Assembly (NCBI GenBank): GCA_017354095.1
Contig: JAFMRP010000043.1
Location: forward strand, 1 to 12,998
DNA: 12,998 nt
From: Ktedonobacteraceae bacterium
Lineage (GTDB): Bacteria; Chloroflexota; Ktedonobacteria; Ktedonobacterales; Ktedonobacteraceae
Reading direction: 5' to 3'
A program made the translations under genes and the position numbers. The notes below the pieces were generated by a model. The model was not told where the DNA came from. It ran no database searches and was given only the letters and a program-made list of their open reading frames with translations. Below, piece by piece: positions 6,967 to 12,997 of this stretch. Each line of letters starts with the position of its first letter. Position 1 is the first letter of the stretch.

Positions 6967-7314
6967 TTAGCTATAAACACCGTTTTTATGCCTTTGCTAT
7001 CACAGCAAAGCAATCTGATCATCTAAAAGTTACTTTTGACTCGTTTTATCGTTTGAACATGTTGGGATGTATCAGACCTCTGGTCAAGTGAGCAGCGAGC
7101 TTCTGCTCCTGAAAGAAGATAGAAAGCGACATGCGAGCGCATACATGCTCCTGATCGCTCAGCAGAGCCAGCAATCTTATGTAGAGCGAACATAAAGTGC
7201 TCATATTTATATAAGCACGGCTTTATCTTTGTTAGTACCATGTACTTACAAATTATAGGCAACTATGTTATAATGAATGGTGGAGAGCGTACTAAAAAGA
7301 GAAGGGAGTAAAGT
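6967..7314. other. intergenic region upstream of the kinase unit
   Basis: No supported gene; a 79-codon reverse frame (7023-7262) has no ribosome site or family resemblance. Short dyads are present: CTTTGCT/AGCAAAG (6992-6998 with 7004-7010), GAGCAG/CTGCTC (7090-7095 with 7103-7108), and GTGCT/AGCAC around the A/T-rich 7197-7218. The downstream end carries the promoter at 7245-7274. The length and A/T content before that promoter leave room for a regulator site. Confidence 0.5.
7245..7274 (+). promoter_or_regulatory. promoter of the small-protein/kinase unit
   Basis: CTTACA (7245-7250, four of six to TTGACA) is followed after 18 bases by a perfect TATAAT (7269-7274). The GTG start lies 41 bases after the -10. 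Confidence 0.65.
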
Positions 7315-7692
7315 GTGTCAAATTTAAACGACAACTTCTCTTCTGTCTCCCGTGAGCAGATTACCGAGGCATACTTACAAGCGTTTCGCCTGATTGATGA
7401 TCGGGTAGCGCCGCTGCTCGGTAAGGCCACGACACGGGCCCTGGTACAGGGAGCGGCCAGGCGCGTGGTGCAGAATTATTCATTTCTCGCATGTCTTGTG
7501 AGGATGCCATATACGGATGTTATCCCATCGAAGATCCCCGAGCAGATAGGTGGAGTGACGGCAGCGGAGCTCACTGCTGGTCTGGATGCCTTACTGGAGG
7601 AATGTTTTGCCGGTCTACGAGAGCTCACTGGAGATTTAATCGCGCCTCCGCTTCTCGCAGAAGTAACAGATCAGCTAAGGCAAAAACAGTAA
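7315..7692 (+). CDS. unrecognised 125-residue helical protein, partner of the downstream kinase
   Basis: I do not recognise this family. It starts at GTG 7315, 6 bases after AGGGAG, and encodes a soluble, mostly alpha-helical protein without cysteine motifs, signal or membrane segment. Visible segments: a helix around residues 13-36 (REQITEAYLQAFRLIDDRVA), an Arg/Ala-rich helix around 38-54 (ATTRALVQGAARRVVQNY), a hydrophobic FLACLVRMPY turn, and two further helices (82-105 and 110-124). The kinase gene begins 9 bases after its stop, and the kinase ribosome site overlaps that stop codon, so translation is probably coupled. This points to a role with the kinase, as an input or accessory partner, but that is inferred from position only. 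It shows no histidine-phosphotransfer or receiver signature. Confidence 0.85.
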   Translation: MSNLNDNFSSVSREQITEAYLQAFRLIDDRVAPLLGKATTRALVQGAARRVVQNYSFLACLVRMPYTDVIPSKIPEQIGGVTAAELTAGLDALLEECFAGLRELTGDLIAPPLLAEVTDQLRQKQ

Positions 7693-7701
7693 GGAGTTGT
7701 T

Positions 7702-9465
7702 ATGGAGAGCAGCGTGCAATCGGAAACCTCTATCGCAGATGGCGCGCCCCGCTCTACCAGTGAACGCAAAGCGGAGCGTCTGGCAATACTGGCCTCACTG
7801 AGGCAGGAGATGGAATATCTCAACACTATTGGCAAGCGTTTTGTTGCTGCTTTTGATCGTTTCCAGGTGCATCGAGCTTTATTGGAGACGCTGCAAGACA
7901 TCTACAGTTTCTCGGCGTGTTGTATTCTCCTCAAGAGTGAGCCTTACCAGCTTTTTATCATCCCCTGTTACCCGCTCAACCCTACATTCCTGGAGACCAT
8001 GATCAAGCGCATTGCCAGCGCGGCGCAAGCTCTTGACTTCTTACAGATCAACGCACAGCAGCTGGCGCGCACGGCCTATCTCGATGCGCCTGATAATCTG
8101 GCGCGAAATTACCGAGAGACGGGGCACCTGGCCGGGCCAGAGATCGGATCAAGCCTCAATATCCCTTTGACGGTCGAGAATCGCATTATCGGCATGTTAA
8201 GCCTCTTCGATGAGAAGAAAGGCACCTTTGACACCGACATGCTGCGCTGGACAACAATGATTGCCGATTACGCCGCGATCGCCCTGGAAAATGTGAGTTT
8301 GCGAGAGCGCGAAAACGCGCTCTGGCGTGAGGCAGAGCTGGAGCGACAGCGGCTAGAGTTGATTATTACCAGCATGGCGGAGGGGCTGCTGATCATTGAT
8401 TCCACAGGCACGATTGTCAAGATGAACAGTGCGGCCCAGCGCTTACTTTCGCAGGCGCAGCTTGATAGCCAGGACAATGTTCCCCTGCGTACCCTGGCAC
8501 GGACAGGAGATGTTCCCTGGTTGCCACGCCTATCCAAGATTGTTGAGGCCGCTTTAAAGGGCAAAACAGTCACCAATCAGGAATTAGTCGTTGGGACCAG
8601 TGGAGAGAGTGTTCCGTTAACACTCAGCATTGGCGCGTCTCCATTACATGATGCCAGCGAGCCGCATGCAACGCCTATTGGTGTTGTTGCAGTGCTGAAT
8701 GATGTCACCTCGATCAAGCAGATCGACCGCATGAAAGACGAGTTTGTCTCCGTCGTTTCGCACGAACTGCGCACTCCGCTTACCGCCATTAAAGGCTACA
8801 CGCAGCATCTTGTCAGGCGGATTGAGCGCCGCCTGCGCAAGATATCCCCATCGAGCACGCAGGTCGCTGATCCGCCAGAAAACTATGATTTGCGTAGTCT
8901 CAACATTATTCAGAGCCAGACAGAGCATCTCGAACGCCTCGTCAGCGACCTGATGGACCTCTCGCGTGTCCAGTGGAGCACACTCAATCTCCATTTTGAG
9001 ACTTTCTATCTCGCAGATCTGTTATCTGACCTGGTGCGCTCGGTGCAGGCCAGCGCAGAGCAGCACACCATCAGGATAGAAATTCTGCCGTCAGATACCA
9101 GTGTCACCGCAGATCGCGAGCGTATTGGCCAGGTCGTAGGTAATATTCTGGACAATGCCATCAAGTACTCTCCTCAGGGCGGTCAGATCACCGTGCGTTT
9201 GAGTGGGCAGGGGGAAGACTACCAGGTAAGCGTGATTGACCAGGGGGTGGGAGTCAGTCCAGAGCACTATGCTCACATCTTCGAGCGCTTCTACCGTGTA
9301 CATAATACGGCCAGCCACCAGTATACGGGCATCGGGCTGGGTCTCTTCGTTGCCAGGGCCATTATCGAAGGGCATGGTGGGCAGATCTGGTTCGACAGCA
9401 CACCGGGCAGGGGCAGTAAATTCCACTTCACGCTACCGCACACCCCACGTCCTCCCGAGTCATAA
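7702..9465 (+). CDS. soluble GAF-PAS sensor histidine kinase
   Basis: A 587-residue two-component sensor kinase. The order is a short helical lead (20-50), a GAF domain (about 52-198, with SLNIPLTVENRIIGMLSLFD), a linking helix (199-220), a PAS domain (about 215-340, with AEGLLIIDSTGTIVKMNSAA), a HisKA dimerisation helix with phospho-acceptor H354 in VVSHELRTPLTAIKG, and an ATP-binding domain with N-box NILDNAIKYS (481-490), G1 DQGVGV (513-518), F-box FERFYR (527-532) and G2 GIGLGLFVARAI (543-554). All catalytic boxes are intact. No membrane segment is present, so it should sense a cytosolic or small-molecule cue. The GAF domain has no obvious phytochrome chromophore cysteine motif. AAGGAG overlaps the preceding stop, indicating coupling to the 125-residue protein. 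No response regulator lies in the window, so it is an orphan kinase here. Confidence 0.95.
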   Translation: MESSVQSETSIADGAPRSTSERKAERLAILASLRQEMEYLNTIGKRFVAAFDRFQVHRALLETLQDIYSFSACCILLKSEPYQLFIIPCYPLNPTFLETMIKRIASAAQALDFLQINAQQLARTAYLDAPDNLARNYRETGHLAGPEIGSSLNIPLTVENRIIGMLSLFDEKKGTFDTDMLRWTTMIADYAAIALENVSLRERENALWREAELERQRLELIITSMAEGLLIIDSTGTIVKMNSAAQRLLSQAQLDSQDNVPLRTLARTGDVPWLPRLSKIVEAALKGKTVTNQELVVGTSGESVPLTLSIGASPLHDASEPHATPIGVVAVLNDVTSIKQIDRMKDEFVSVVSHELRTPLTAIKGYTQHLVRRIERRLRKISPSSTQVADPPENYDLRSLNIIQSQTEHLERLVSDLMDLSRVQWSTLNLHFETFYLADLLSDLVRSVQASAEQHTIRIEILPSDTSVTADRERIGQVVGNILDNAIKYSPQGGQITVRLSGQGEDYQVSVIDQGVGVSPEHYAHIFERFYRVHNTASHQYTGIGLGLFVARAIIEGHGGQIWFDSTPGRGSKFHFTLPHTPRPPES

Positions 9466-9472
9466 AACCGTG

Positions 9473-9991
9473 CTATAAAGCCTGCAGCAGATCTGTTGGG
9501 CTCGAGCGAAAATGATCATTCAGGTACGAATAGCCAAAGGGAGTGAAGTGTATTTTCGCCGAGCTCGCGCGCAGTAGCTGGATATTGCGCAGGATGCGTG
9601 CCTCGCCCCAGAGGGGATGGCGCAGATCGCGCAAGGCGTTTGCCAGATCGCCGGTACTGGAAATGAGCAGGCCTGCAATAACAACTGCCACCTCAAACAA
9701 GGGGTGATGTGGCAGCACGACAGGACTGATCTGAGTAAACAGGCCAAGGTAGATGGTGGATGCGGAGACAATCGCGGGGATGGTGACATCCAGCCAGATA
9801 AACAGCGTTGAGGGTTCGCGCAGGAAAACAATTGACAGCCCAAGGGGGCCAATACCCCAACCAATCAGAGGATCTCTTCTGAGAAGAACCAGTAACAGAT
9901 GTGTACACTTAAACAGCACAAACCACAGAACCAGGAAGGCGATCAAGCCCACAACATTGCTTATCTGAACACCAGCGAATGTACCTGACAT
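9473..9991 (-). CDS. unrecognised multi-helix membrane protein
   Basis: A 172-residue protein from ATG 9991, chosen because GAGGAG lies about 7 bases upstream; a longer frame to 10033 has no comparable site. The first three-quarters is membrane-embedded: a long hydrophobic segment (about 10-35, VVGLIAFLVLWFVLFKCTH), a weaker one around GPLGLSIVFL (about 48-57), a third (TLFIWLDVTIPAIVSASTIY, about 61-82) and a fourth (FEVAVVIAGLLIS, about 97-110). The C-terminal 55 or so residues are soluble and basic, ending near KIHFTPFGYSYLNDHF. I know no family for it. It converges with the kinase gene with only 7 bases between stops and has its own promoter, so it is not in that unit. No transport or catalytic motif is visible. 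Confidence 0.75.
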   Translation of the reverse strand: MSGTFAGVQISNVVGLIAFLVLWFVLFKCTHLLLVLLRRDPLIGWGIGPLGLSIVFLREPSTLFIWLDVTIPAIVSASTIYLGLFTQISPVVLPHHPLFEVAVVIAGLLISSTGDLANALRDLRHPLWGEARILRNIQLLRASSAKIHFTPFGYSYLNDHFRSSPTDLLQAL

Positions 9992-10046
9992 GCTGTGACT
10001 CCTCAACTCCTGCATCTTGCCCAGCGCAAGCATTCCCTATGGATAT

Positions 10047-10076
10047 ATTATATGCTAACAGAACGTTTCCATGCAA
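10047..10076 (-). promoter_or_regulatory. probable promoter of the membrane-protein gene
   Basis: On the reverse strand TTGCAT (10076-10071) is followed after 18 bases by a perfect TATAAT (10052-10047). The start codon at 9991 lies about 55 bases further on. Confidence 0.6.
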
Positions 10077-10116
10077 TCAATCTGGACTATTCTGTGTAAA
10101 ACCGGGCCTGGTGTTA

Positions 10117-10767
10117 TTACTTTCCCTCGCGCCATCCTCCCTCCCCAACCAGGGGAACAAAGACGCAGCGGCCGAGCGAACGAGACCGGATTTCCTGGCC
10201 ATGGAGATGGATAACCTCCAAGCTTTGTTTTTGCTGGTTGCCGATAGGAATAACCATGATCCCCTCGTCCAGCAGTTGTTCCAGGAGGGGAGAGGGTAAA
10301 GAAGGGGCAGAAGCAGTTACAATGATGCGTTCATAGGGAGCCTCAGCGGGCCAGCCTGCAGAGCCATCTCCCACAAAGAGAGAGGCATTCCAGATACGCA
10401 GCCGCGCCAACCTGCGGGCAGCCTGATATGAGAGCAGGGGATAGCGTTCCACGCTATAGACATGCCGTGCCAGACGGGCCAGGATAGCGGTCTGGTAGCC
10501 GGAGCCGGTACCTATTTCGAGCACACGCTCCTGCCCGCTGAGTTGTAGCGCCTGGGTCATTGCTGCAACGATCAAGGGTTGAGATATGGTCTGACCTTCA
10601 TCGATGGGGAGAGCGCTATCAGCATAGGCAGCATAGCTCAGAGACTCGCCAATAAACAGCTCGCGTGGTATGTTCGCCATAGCGTTCAGCACACGCTGAT
10701 CATTGATCCCTGATTGGTACAGTGAGCTGATAAGTTGCTGTCGTTGAACATCGAAGTTGCGTACCAT
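10117..10767 (-). CDS. pcm: protein-L-isoaspartate O-methyltransferase
   Basis: Transfers a methyl group from S-adenosylmethionine to L-isoaspartyl residues, starting repair of aged proteins in the cytosol. From ATG 10767 it is 216 residues, the usual size; a longer frame to a TTG at 10812 has no good ribosome site. Visible family blocks: PRELFIGESLSYAAYAD (34-50), the substrate loop GQTISQPLIVAAMTQAL (58-74), SAM motif I VLEIGTGSGYQTAILARL (82-99), the acidic end of the next strand in YSVER (104-108), RIIVTASAPSLPSPLLEQL (147-165) with the family's post-I motif, GIMVIPIG (169-176) and the closing CVFVPLVGEGGW (201-212). It lies 112 bases after the tRNA-Val gene on the same strand, so readthrough from the tRNA promoter is possible. 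No strong promoter of its own is visible. Confidence 0.95.
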   Translation of the reverse strand: MVRNFDVQRQQLISSLYQSGINDQRVLNAMANIPRELFIGESLSYAAYADSALPIDEGQTISQPLIVAAMTQALQLSGQERVLEIGTGSGYQTAILARLARHVYSVERYPLLSYQAARRLARLRIWNASLFVGDGSAGWPAEAPYERIIVTASAPSLPSPLLEQLLDEGIMVIPIGNQQKQSLEVIHLHGQEIRSRSLGRCVFVPLVGEGGWREGK

Positions 10768-10879
10768 ACTCTTTGACAACGCGTGAGCCGGGAGTAAAGA
10801 TGCATCTCGCAACGAACCGGACCTCTACGGAGACGCATTACGTGGGAAGAATGTGGAAGATGCTGGTATTGAAACGAGG

Positions 10880-10951
10880 TGGGCGCTACTGGGATCGAAC
10901 CAGTGGCCTCTTCGGTGTGAACGAAGCGCTCTCCCGCTGAGCTAAGCGCCC
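10880..10951 (-). tRNA. tRNA-Val (anticodon CAC)
   Basis: Reverse-strand cloverleaf: 7-bp acceptor GGGCGCT/AGCGCCC, D stem GCTC/GAGC, anticodon stem CTTCG/CGAAG with loop TTCACAC (anticodon CAC, reading GTG), 5-base variable loop, T stem ACTGG/CCAGT with loop TTCGATC, and discriminator A. All stems pair fully. The 3' CCA is not encoded (the gene is followed by CCTC), so CCA must be added afterwards. Confidence 0.97.
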
Positions 10952-10967
10952 TTGTATTGACAGGTGC

Positions 10968-10996
10968 AATATACCACTGGTCAGCTATTTTGTCAA
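10968..10996 (-). promoter_or_regulatory. strong promoter of tRNA-Val
   Basis: On the reverse strand a perfect TTGACA (10996-10991) is followed after exactly 17 bases by TATATT (10973-10968). Transcription should start near 10961, about 10 bases before the mature tRNA 5' end at 10951. Confidence 0.85.
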
Positions 10997-11023
10997 GCGC
11001 GTTGACGGGCTGCATGCGAATTT

Positions 11024-11098
11024 GTTCACAGCCATAGCACTTTGGGGGAGAGAGCGCTTCGTTCACACCGAGAGGGCTTGTTTTTCGGTGCTGTGAAC
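11024..11098. repeat. nested inverted repeats with alternative pairing
   Basis: GTTCACAGC (11024-11032) is an exact inverted match to GCTGTGAAC (11090-11098). Between them GTTCACACCG (11061-11070) can also pair with the same right arm: GTTCACA with TGTGAAC, and CCG with CGG (11086-11088), leaving a bulge. The two hairpins exclude each other. Confidence 0.6.
11050..11071 (+). repeat. inverted 22-base copy of the D-arm/anticodon-arm part of tRNA-Val
   Basis: The forward strand at 11050-11071 is identical, over 22 bases, to the reverse-strand tRNA sequence at 10933-10912 (end of the D arm to the 3' side of the anticodon stem). The match degrades on both sides: after CCGA the tRNA has AGAGGCC and the copy has GAGGGC. 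Acceptor and T arms are absent, so it cannot be a working tRNA. Confidence 0.85.
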
Positions 11099-11252
11099 CG
11101 GCCATGGATGTACATGTTGTGGTGAGGAGTGGGTTGTGAGCAGCTAATCCCAGAGATATCTGACACAAGAGGGGGCGATCCGACGTGTAATCAAATGAGG
11201 GAAGCTATTGTAGGGGAAGGAACCTTGTTTGACTTCTCCGGGGAGGTCGCAA

Positions 11253-11732
11253 ATGAGATGCCAGGAACAGTTAGAGAACTACCTCCGTGAGCAGCAGGTT
11301 GCGTATCAGATCCAGCACCATCCTGCGGCATATACCGCCCAGCGAATTGCGGACTGTGAGCACATTTCAGGGAAAAAGGTGGCCAAGAGTGTCGTAGTGC
11401 TTGCTGACAACCAGATGGTGTTGCTGGTGCTACCTGCCTCACTCCGTGTGGACCTGGATAAAGCGCGAGCGTGTCTGGGTGTGCAGGAAGTACGTCTGGC
11501 TCATGAGAGCGAGTTTCAGACACGATTTCCCAACTGCCAGGTCGGCAGCATGCCCCCGTTTGGGAATCTCTACAACCTACCTGTGTGCGTTGATCAAAGC
11601 CTTACCAGGCAGGAGACCATCTTCTTCCCAATTGGGACGCACACCGAGACGATGTGTGTGAAATACGCGGACTTTGAGCGCCTGGTGCAGCCTCGTGTCG
11701 CCGATTTCGCCTTGATGCCAATGCATGTGTGA
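11253..11732 (+). CDS. YbaK/ProX-type aminoacyl-tRNA deacylase
   Basis: A 159-residue single-domain protein of the YbaK/EbsC/ProX-like editing family, which hydrolyses wrongly charged aminoacyl-tRNAs in trans in the cytosol. Family blocks are clear: HHPAAYTAQRIADCEHISG (22-40), KKVAKSVVVLADNQMVLLVLP (41-61) with K45 at the position of the conserved catalytic-pocket lysine, RLAHESEFQTRFPNCQVGSMPPFG (81-104), VCVDQSL (111-117), IFFPIGTHTETM (123-134) and YADFERL (138-144). ATG 11253 follows GGGGAGG by 6 bases; an in-frame TTG at 11229 is less likely. Which misacylated tRNA it edits cannot be told. It lies divergently from tRNA-Val, which may be chance. No adjacent synthetase is present. Confidence 0.88.
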   Translation: MRCQEQLENYLREQQVAYQIQHHPAAYTAQRIADCEHISGKKVAKSVVVLADNQMVLLVLPASLRVDLDKARACLGVQEVRLAHESEFQTRFPNCQVGSMPPFGNLYNLPVCVDQSLTRQETIFFPIGTHTETMCVKYADFERLVQPRVADFALMPMHV

Positions 11733-11777
11733 GTTGTGGGGAGAAGGAGGGGAGTTGTCAAAGGTGGTGGGCAGGTA

Positions 11778-11812
11778 GGCCCGGTTCTGGCGCCAATCGA
11801 CGGGACCGGGCC
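11778..11812. terminator. GC-rich hairpin after the ybaK-like gene
   Basis: GGCCCGGT (11778-11785) pairs exactly with ACCGGGCC (11805-11812) across a 19-base loop that can add a few inner pairs. It starts 45 bases after the stop. No T-tract follows (AAAACTATT), so it may be an RNA-end stabiliser or a weak or factor-dependent terminator. Confidence 0.35.
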
Positions 11813-11821
11813 AAAACTATT

Positions 11822-11838
11822 CGTGCCCTGAGGGCACG
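11822..11838. repeat. tight 7-bp palindrome
   Basis: CGTGCCC (11822-11828) and GGGCACG (11832-11838) flank a 3-base TGA. As DNA it could be a dimeric-protein operator, being about 45 bases before the -10 of the next gene; as RNA it is a short stable hairpin. Confidence 0.5.
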
Positions 11839-11879
11839 TATCTGCCAGCACCAAACAGTGATGGGGAGGGGAAAGCTTG

Positions 11880-11888
11880 TGATATACT
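11880..11888 (+). promoter_or_regulatory. extended -10 promoter of the two-helix membrane gene
   Basis: TGATATACT (11880-11888) is a TGn-extended -10 with five of six -10 matches. No -35 is visible at normal spacing (GATGGG). The start codon lies 39 bases beyond the -10. Confidence 0.5.
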
Positions 11889-11926
11889 GGTGGCAGTAAT
11901 CATACACTTTCCTTCAGGAGAATCTT

Positions 11927-12307
11927 ATGGAAGAAAAAAGCACTCAAGAGGCAGTGGGGACAGCTGCTCAAGAGCAAGGTAGCTCGTCAACCAAACCATC
12001 CAAAACTGAACATAGAGAGGCGTATGGCACGGCCAAGACGGAGAATCTGCGCGATTCGGGTCTCTGGCGCATTCTGCTGCCAGCAGCAGTGGTGATTTTT
12101 GGTCTGGCGCTCTTCGTTATCCCCCTGATTATTTTAGGGCCATTGCTCACTAATTCAATCATTGCACTCACGCAAAATGGGGGCGAGGGTGAGCTGCTCT
12201 GGGTCTGGATTACCATGATTGTGCTGGTGGTTGGCACCGCTGCCGTTGTGACCTGGGGTATCTGGCGAGCTATGCTCACGCAGGCTGTGAATTACGAGAA
12301 ACAATAG
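11927..12307 (+). CDS. unrecognised small membrane protein with two predicted helices
   Basis: A 126-residue protein; ATG 11927 follows CAGGAGA by 5 bases. Residues 1-45 are polar, Glu/Ser/Thr/Lys-rich and probably disordered. Two hydrophobic segments follow, at about 47-80 (WRILLPAAVVIFGLALFVIP and onward, long enough for one helix and a turn) and about 90-114 (LLWVWITMIVLVVGTAAVV). A short tail ends in NYEKQ. There is no lipobox, cysteine motif or catalytic residue set, and I know no family. It has its own promoter and sits between a forward ybaK-like gene and a reverse alkyltransferase gene. Function unknown. Confidence 0.75.
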   Translation: MEEKSTQEAVGTAAQEQGSSSTKPSKTEHREAYGTAKTENLRDSGLWRILLPAAVVIFGLALFVIPLIILGPLLTNSIIALTQNGGEGELLWVWITMIVLVVGTAAVVTWGIWRAMLTQAVNYEKQ

Positions 12308-12337
12308 GGATTATTGGCAGCGTCAAATCGTCAAAGG

Positions 12338-12376
12338 AGGCGCGCGGTACGGTCATCAATGGCCTGCTGCGCGCCT
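12338..12376. repeat. inverted repeat between convergent genes
   Basis: AGGCGCGC (12338-12345) pairs exactly with GCGCGCCT (12369-12376) across 23 bases, with one further A/G mismatch before more pairing outward. It lies between the stops of the membrane protein and the alkyltransferase. It has no immediate T-tract on either strand; a T-rich run (12410-12423) on the forward strand is 34 bases away. Confidence 0.45.
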
Positions 12377-12418
12377 TCAGTGTAGATGGTGCAGGGTCGT
12401 CAATCCCGGCTTTATTTT

Positions 12419-12955
12419 TTATTTGTGTGTGATCCCTTCCAGGGCCAGCAGCCAGGCCTTAGCGGGCAGGCCGCCGCCATAGCCGGTCAGAGAGCCATTG
12501 CTGCCGATCACACGATGGCAGGGGACGATAATAGCAATGGGGTTGGAGCCGTTAGCGGCTCCAACCGCGCGCGAGGCCGCGGGCCTGCCCATTTCGCGCG
12601 CAAGTTCACCGTAGGTGCGGGATTCGCCATAGGGAATGCGCAGCAGTTGCTGCCAGACCGCGATCTGAAATGGTGTTCCCTGCATATCTAGAGGACAGGT
12701 GAATGCATGTAGATCGCCCGCAAAATAGCGCTGAAGCTCGTCTATGGCCTGGTGCAGTGGTGGCAGATCCGTATCTCTTATCACCTCATCGACAGTTATC
12801 CAGCGCCTCGTGCGCGCGGTTCCTTCATCTACAGTGTTACCAGGCAAGCCCAACCAGCATACTCCAGCCTCCGTCGCCATAACGATACACTCACCAATGG
12901 GGCTCTTGATGCTATCCCAGTATAGCGTTTGTGTCTTCGGTCGTGCTATAGCCAT
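12419..12955 (-). CDS. ogt: methylated-DNA--[protein]-cysteine S-methyltransferase
   Basis: A 178-residue suicide repair protein that moves alkyl groups from O6-alkylguanine (and O4-alkylthymine) in DNA to its own cysteine. Active site PCHRV with C146 lies in AIIVPCHRVIGSNGSLTGYGGG (141-162). The helix-turn-helix is at RTYGELAREMGRP (113-125), the arginine that replaces the flipped base is R129 in SRAVGAANGSNP, and GTPFQIAVWQQL (93-104) opens the C-terminal domain. The N-terminal domain (about 10-85) is degenerate, as is usual, and has no Ada-type zinc or AraC region, so this is the stand-alone Ogt/MGMT form. ATG 12955 follows AGGAGA. It is convergent with the preceding membrane-protein gene. 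ogt and mgt names are both used for such stand-alone forms. Confidence 0.95.
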   Translation of the reverse strand: MAIARPKTQTLYWDSIKSPIGECIVMATEAGVCWLGLPGNTVDEGTARTRRWITVDEVIRDTDLPPLHQAIDELQRYFAGDLHAFTCPLDMQGTPFQIAVWQQLLRIPYGESRTYGELAREMGRPAASRAVGAANGSNPIAIIVPCHRVIGSNGSLTGYGGGLPAKAWLLALEGITHK

Positions 12956-12988
12956 CGCTATCTCCTTGTTGTACAGATGTTCTTTCCC

Positions 12989-12997
12989 AGTGTAGCA
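12989..12997 (-). promoter_or_regulatory. possible extended -10 of the alkyltransferase gene
   Basis: On the reverse strand TGCTACACT (12997-12989) is a TGn-extended -10 with four of six core matches, 33 bases before the ATG at 12955. Any -35 lies outside the window. Confidence 0.35.

Larger units (their letters stand above)
10952..11252. other. 301-base divergent region between tRNA-Val and the ybaK-like gene
   Basis: No protein gene is supported. It holds the tRNA promoter, an inverted 22-base copy of part of tRNA-Val (11050-11071) and a nested set of GTTCACA/TGTGAAC dyads (11024-11098). No clear promoter for the forward ybaK-like gene was found. Confidence 0.5.

Noticed and set aside
10880..11071. 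Phage or island attachment site at tRNA-Val
   Set aside because: The copied segment is inverted, lacks the tRNA 3' end usually duplicated by integrases, and no integrase or mobile gene is present in the window.
10686..11168. 160-codon reverse reading frame across tRNA-Val
   Set aside because: It contains the peptide ALSSAGERFVHTEEATGSIPVAPT-like stretch that arises from translating tRNA genes; the frame covers the tRNA, its promoter and the start of pcm, so it is spurious.
12390..12425. Intrinsic terminator with T-rich run after the two-helix membrane gene
   Set aside because: Only a 3-bp GGG/CCC pairing precedes the T-rich stretch, too little for a terminator stem.
10117..12955. A single repair/quality-control gene cluster (pcm, tRNA, ybaK-like, ogt)
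   Set aside because: The genes lie on both strands with separate promoters and wide spacing; functional theme alone does not show a system.
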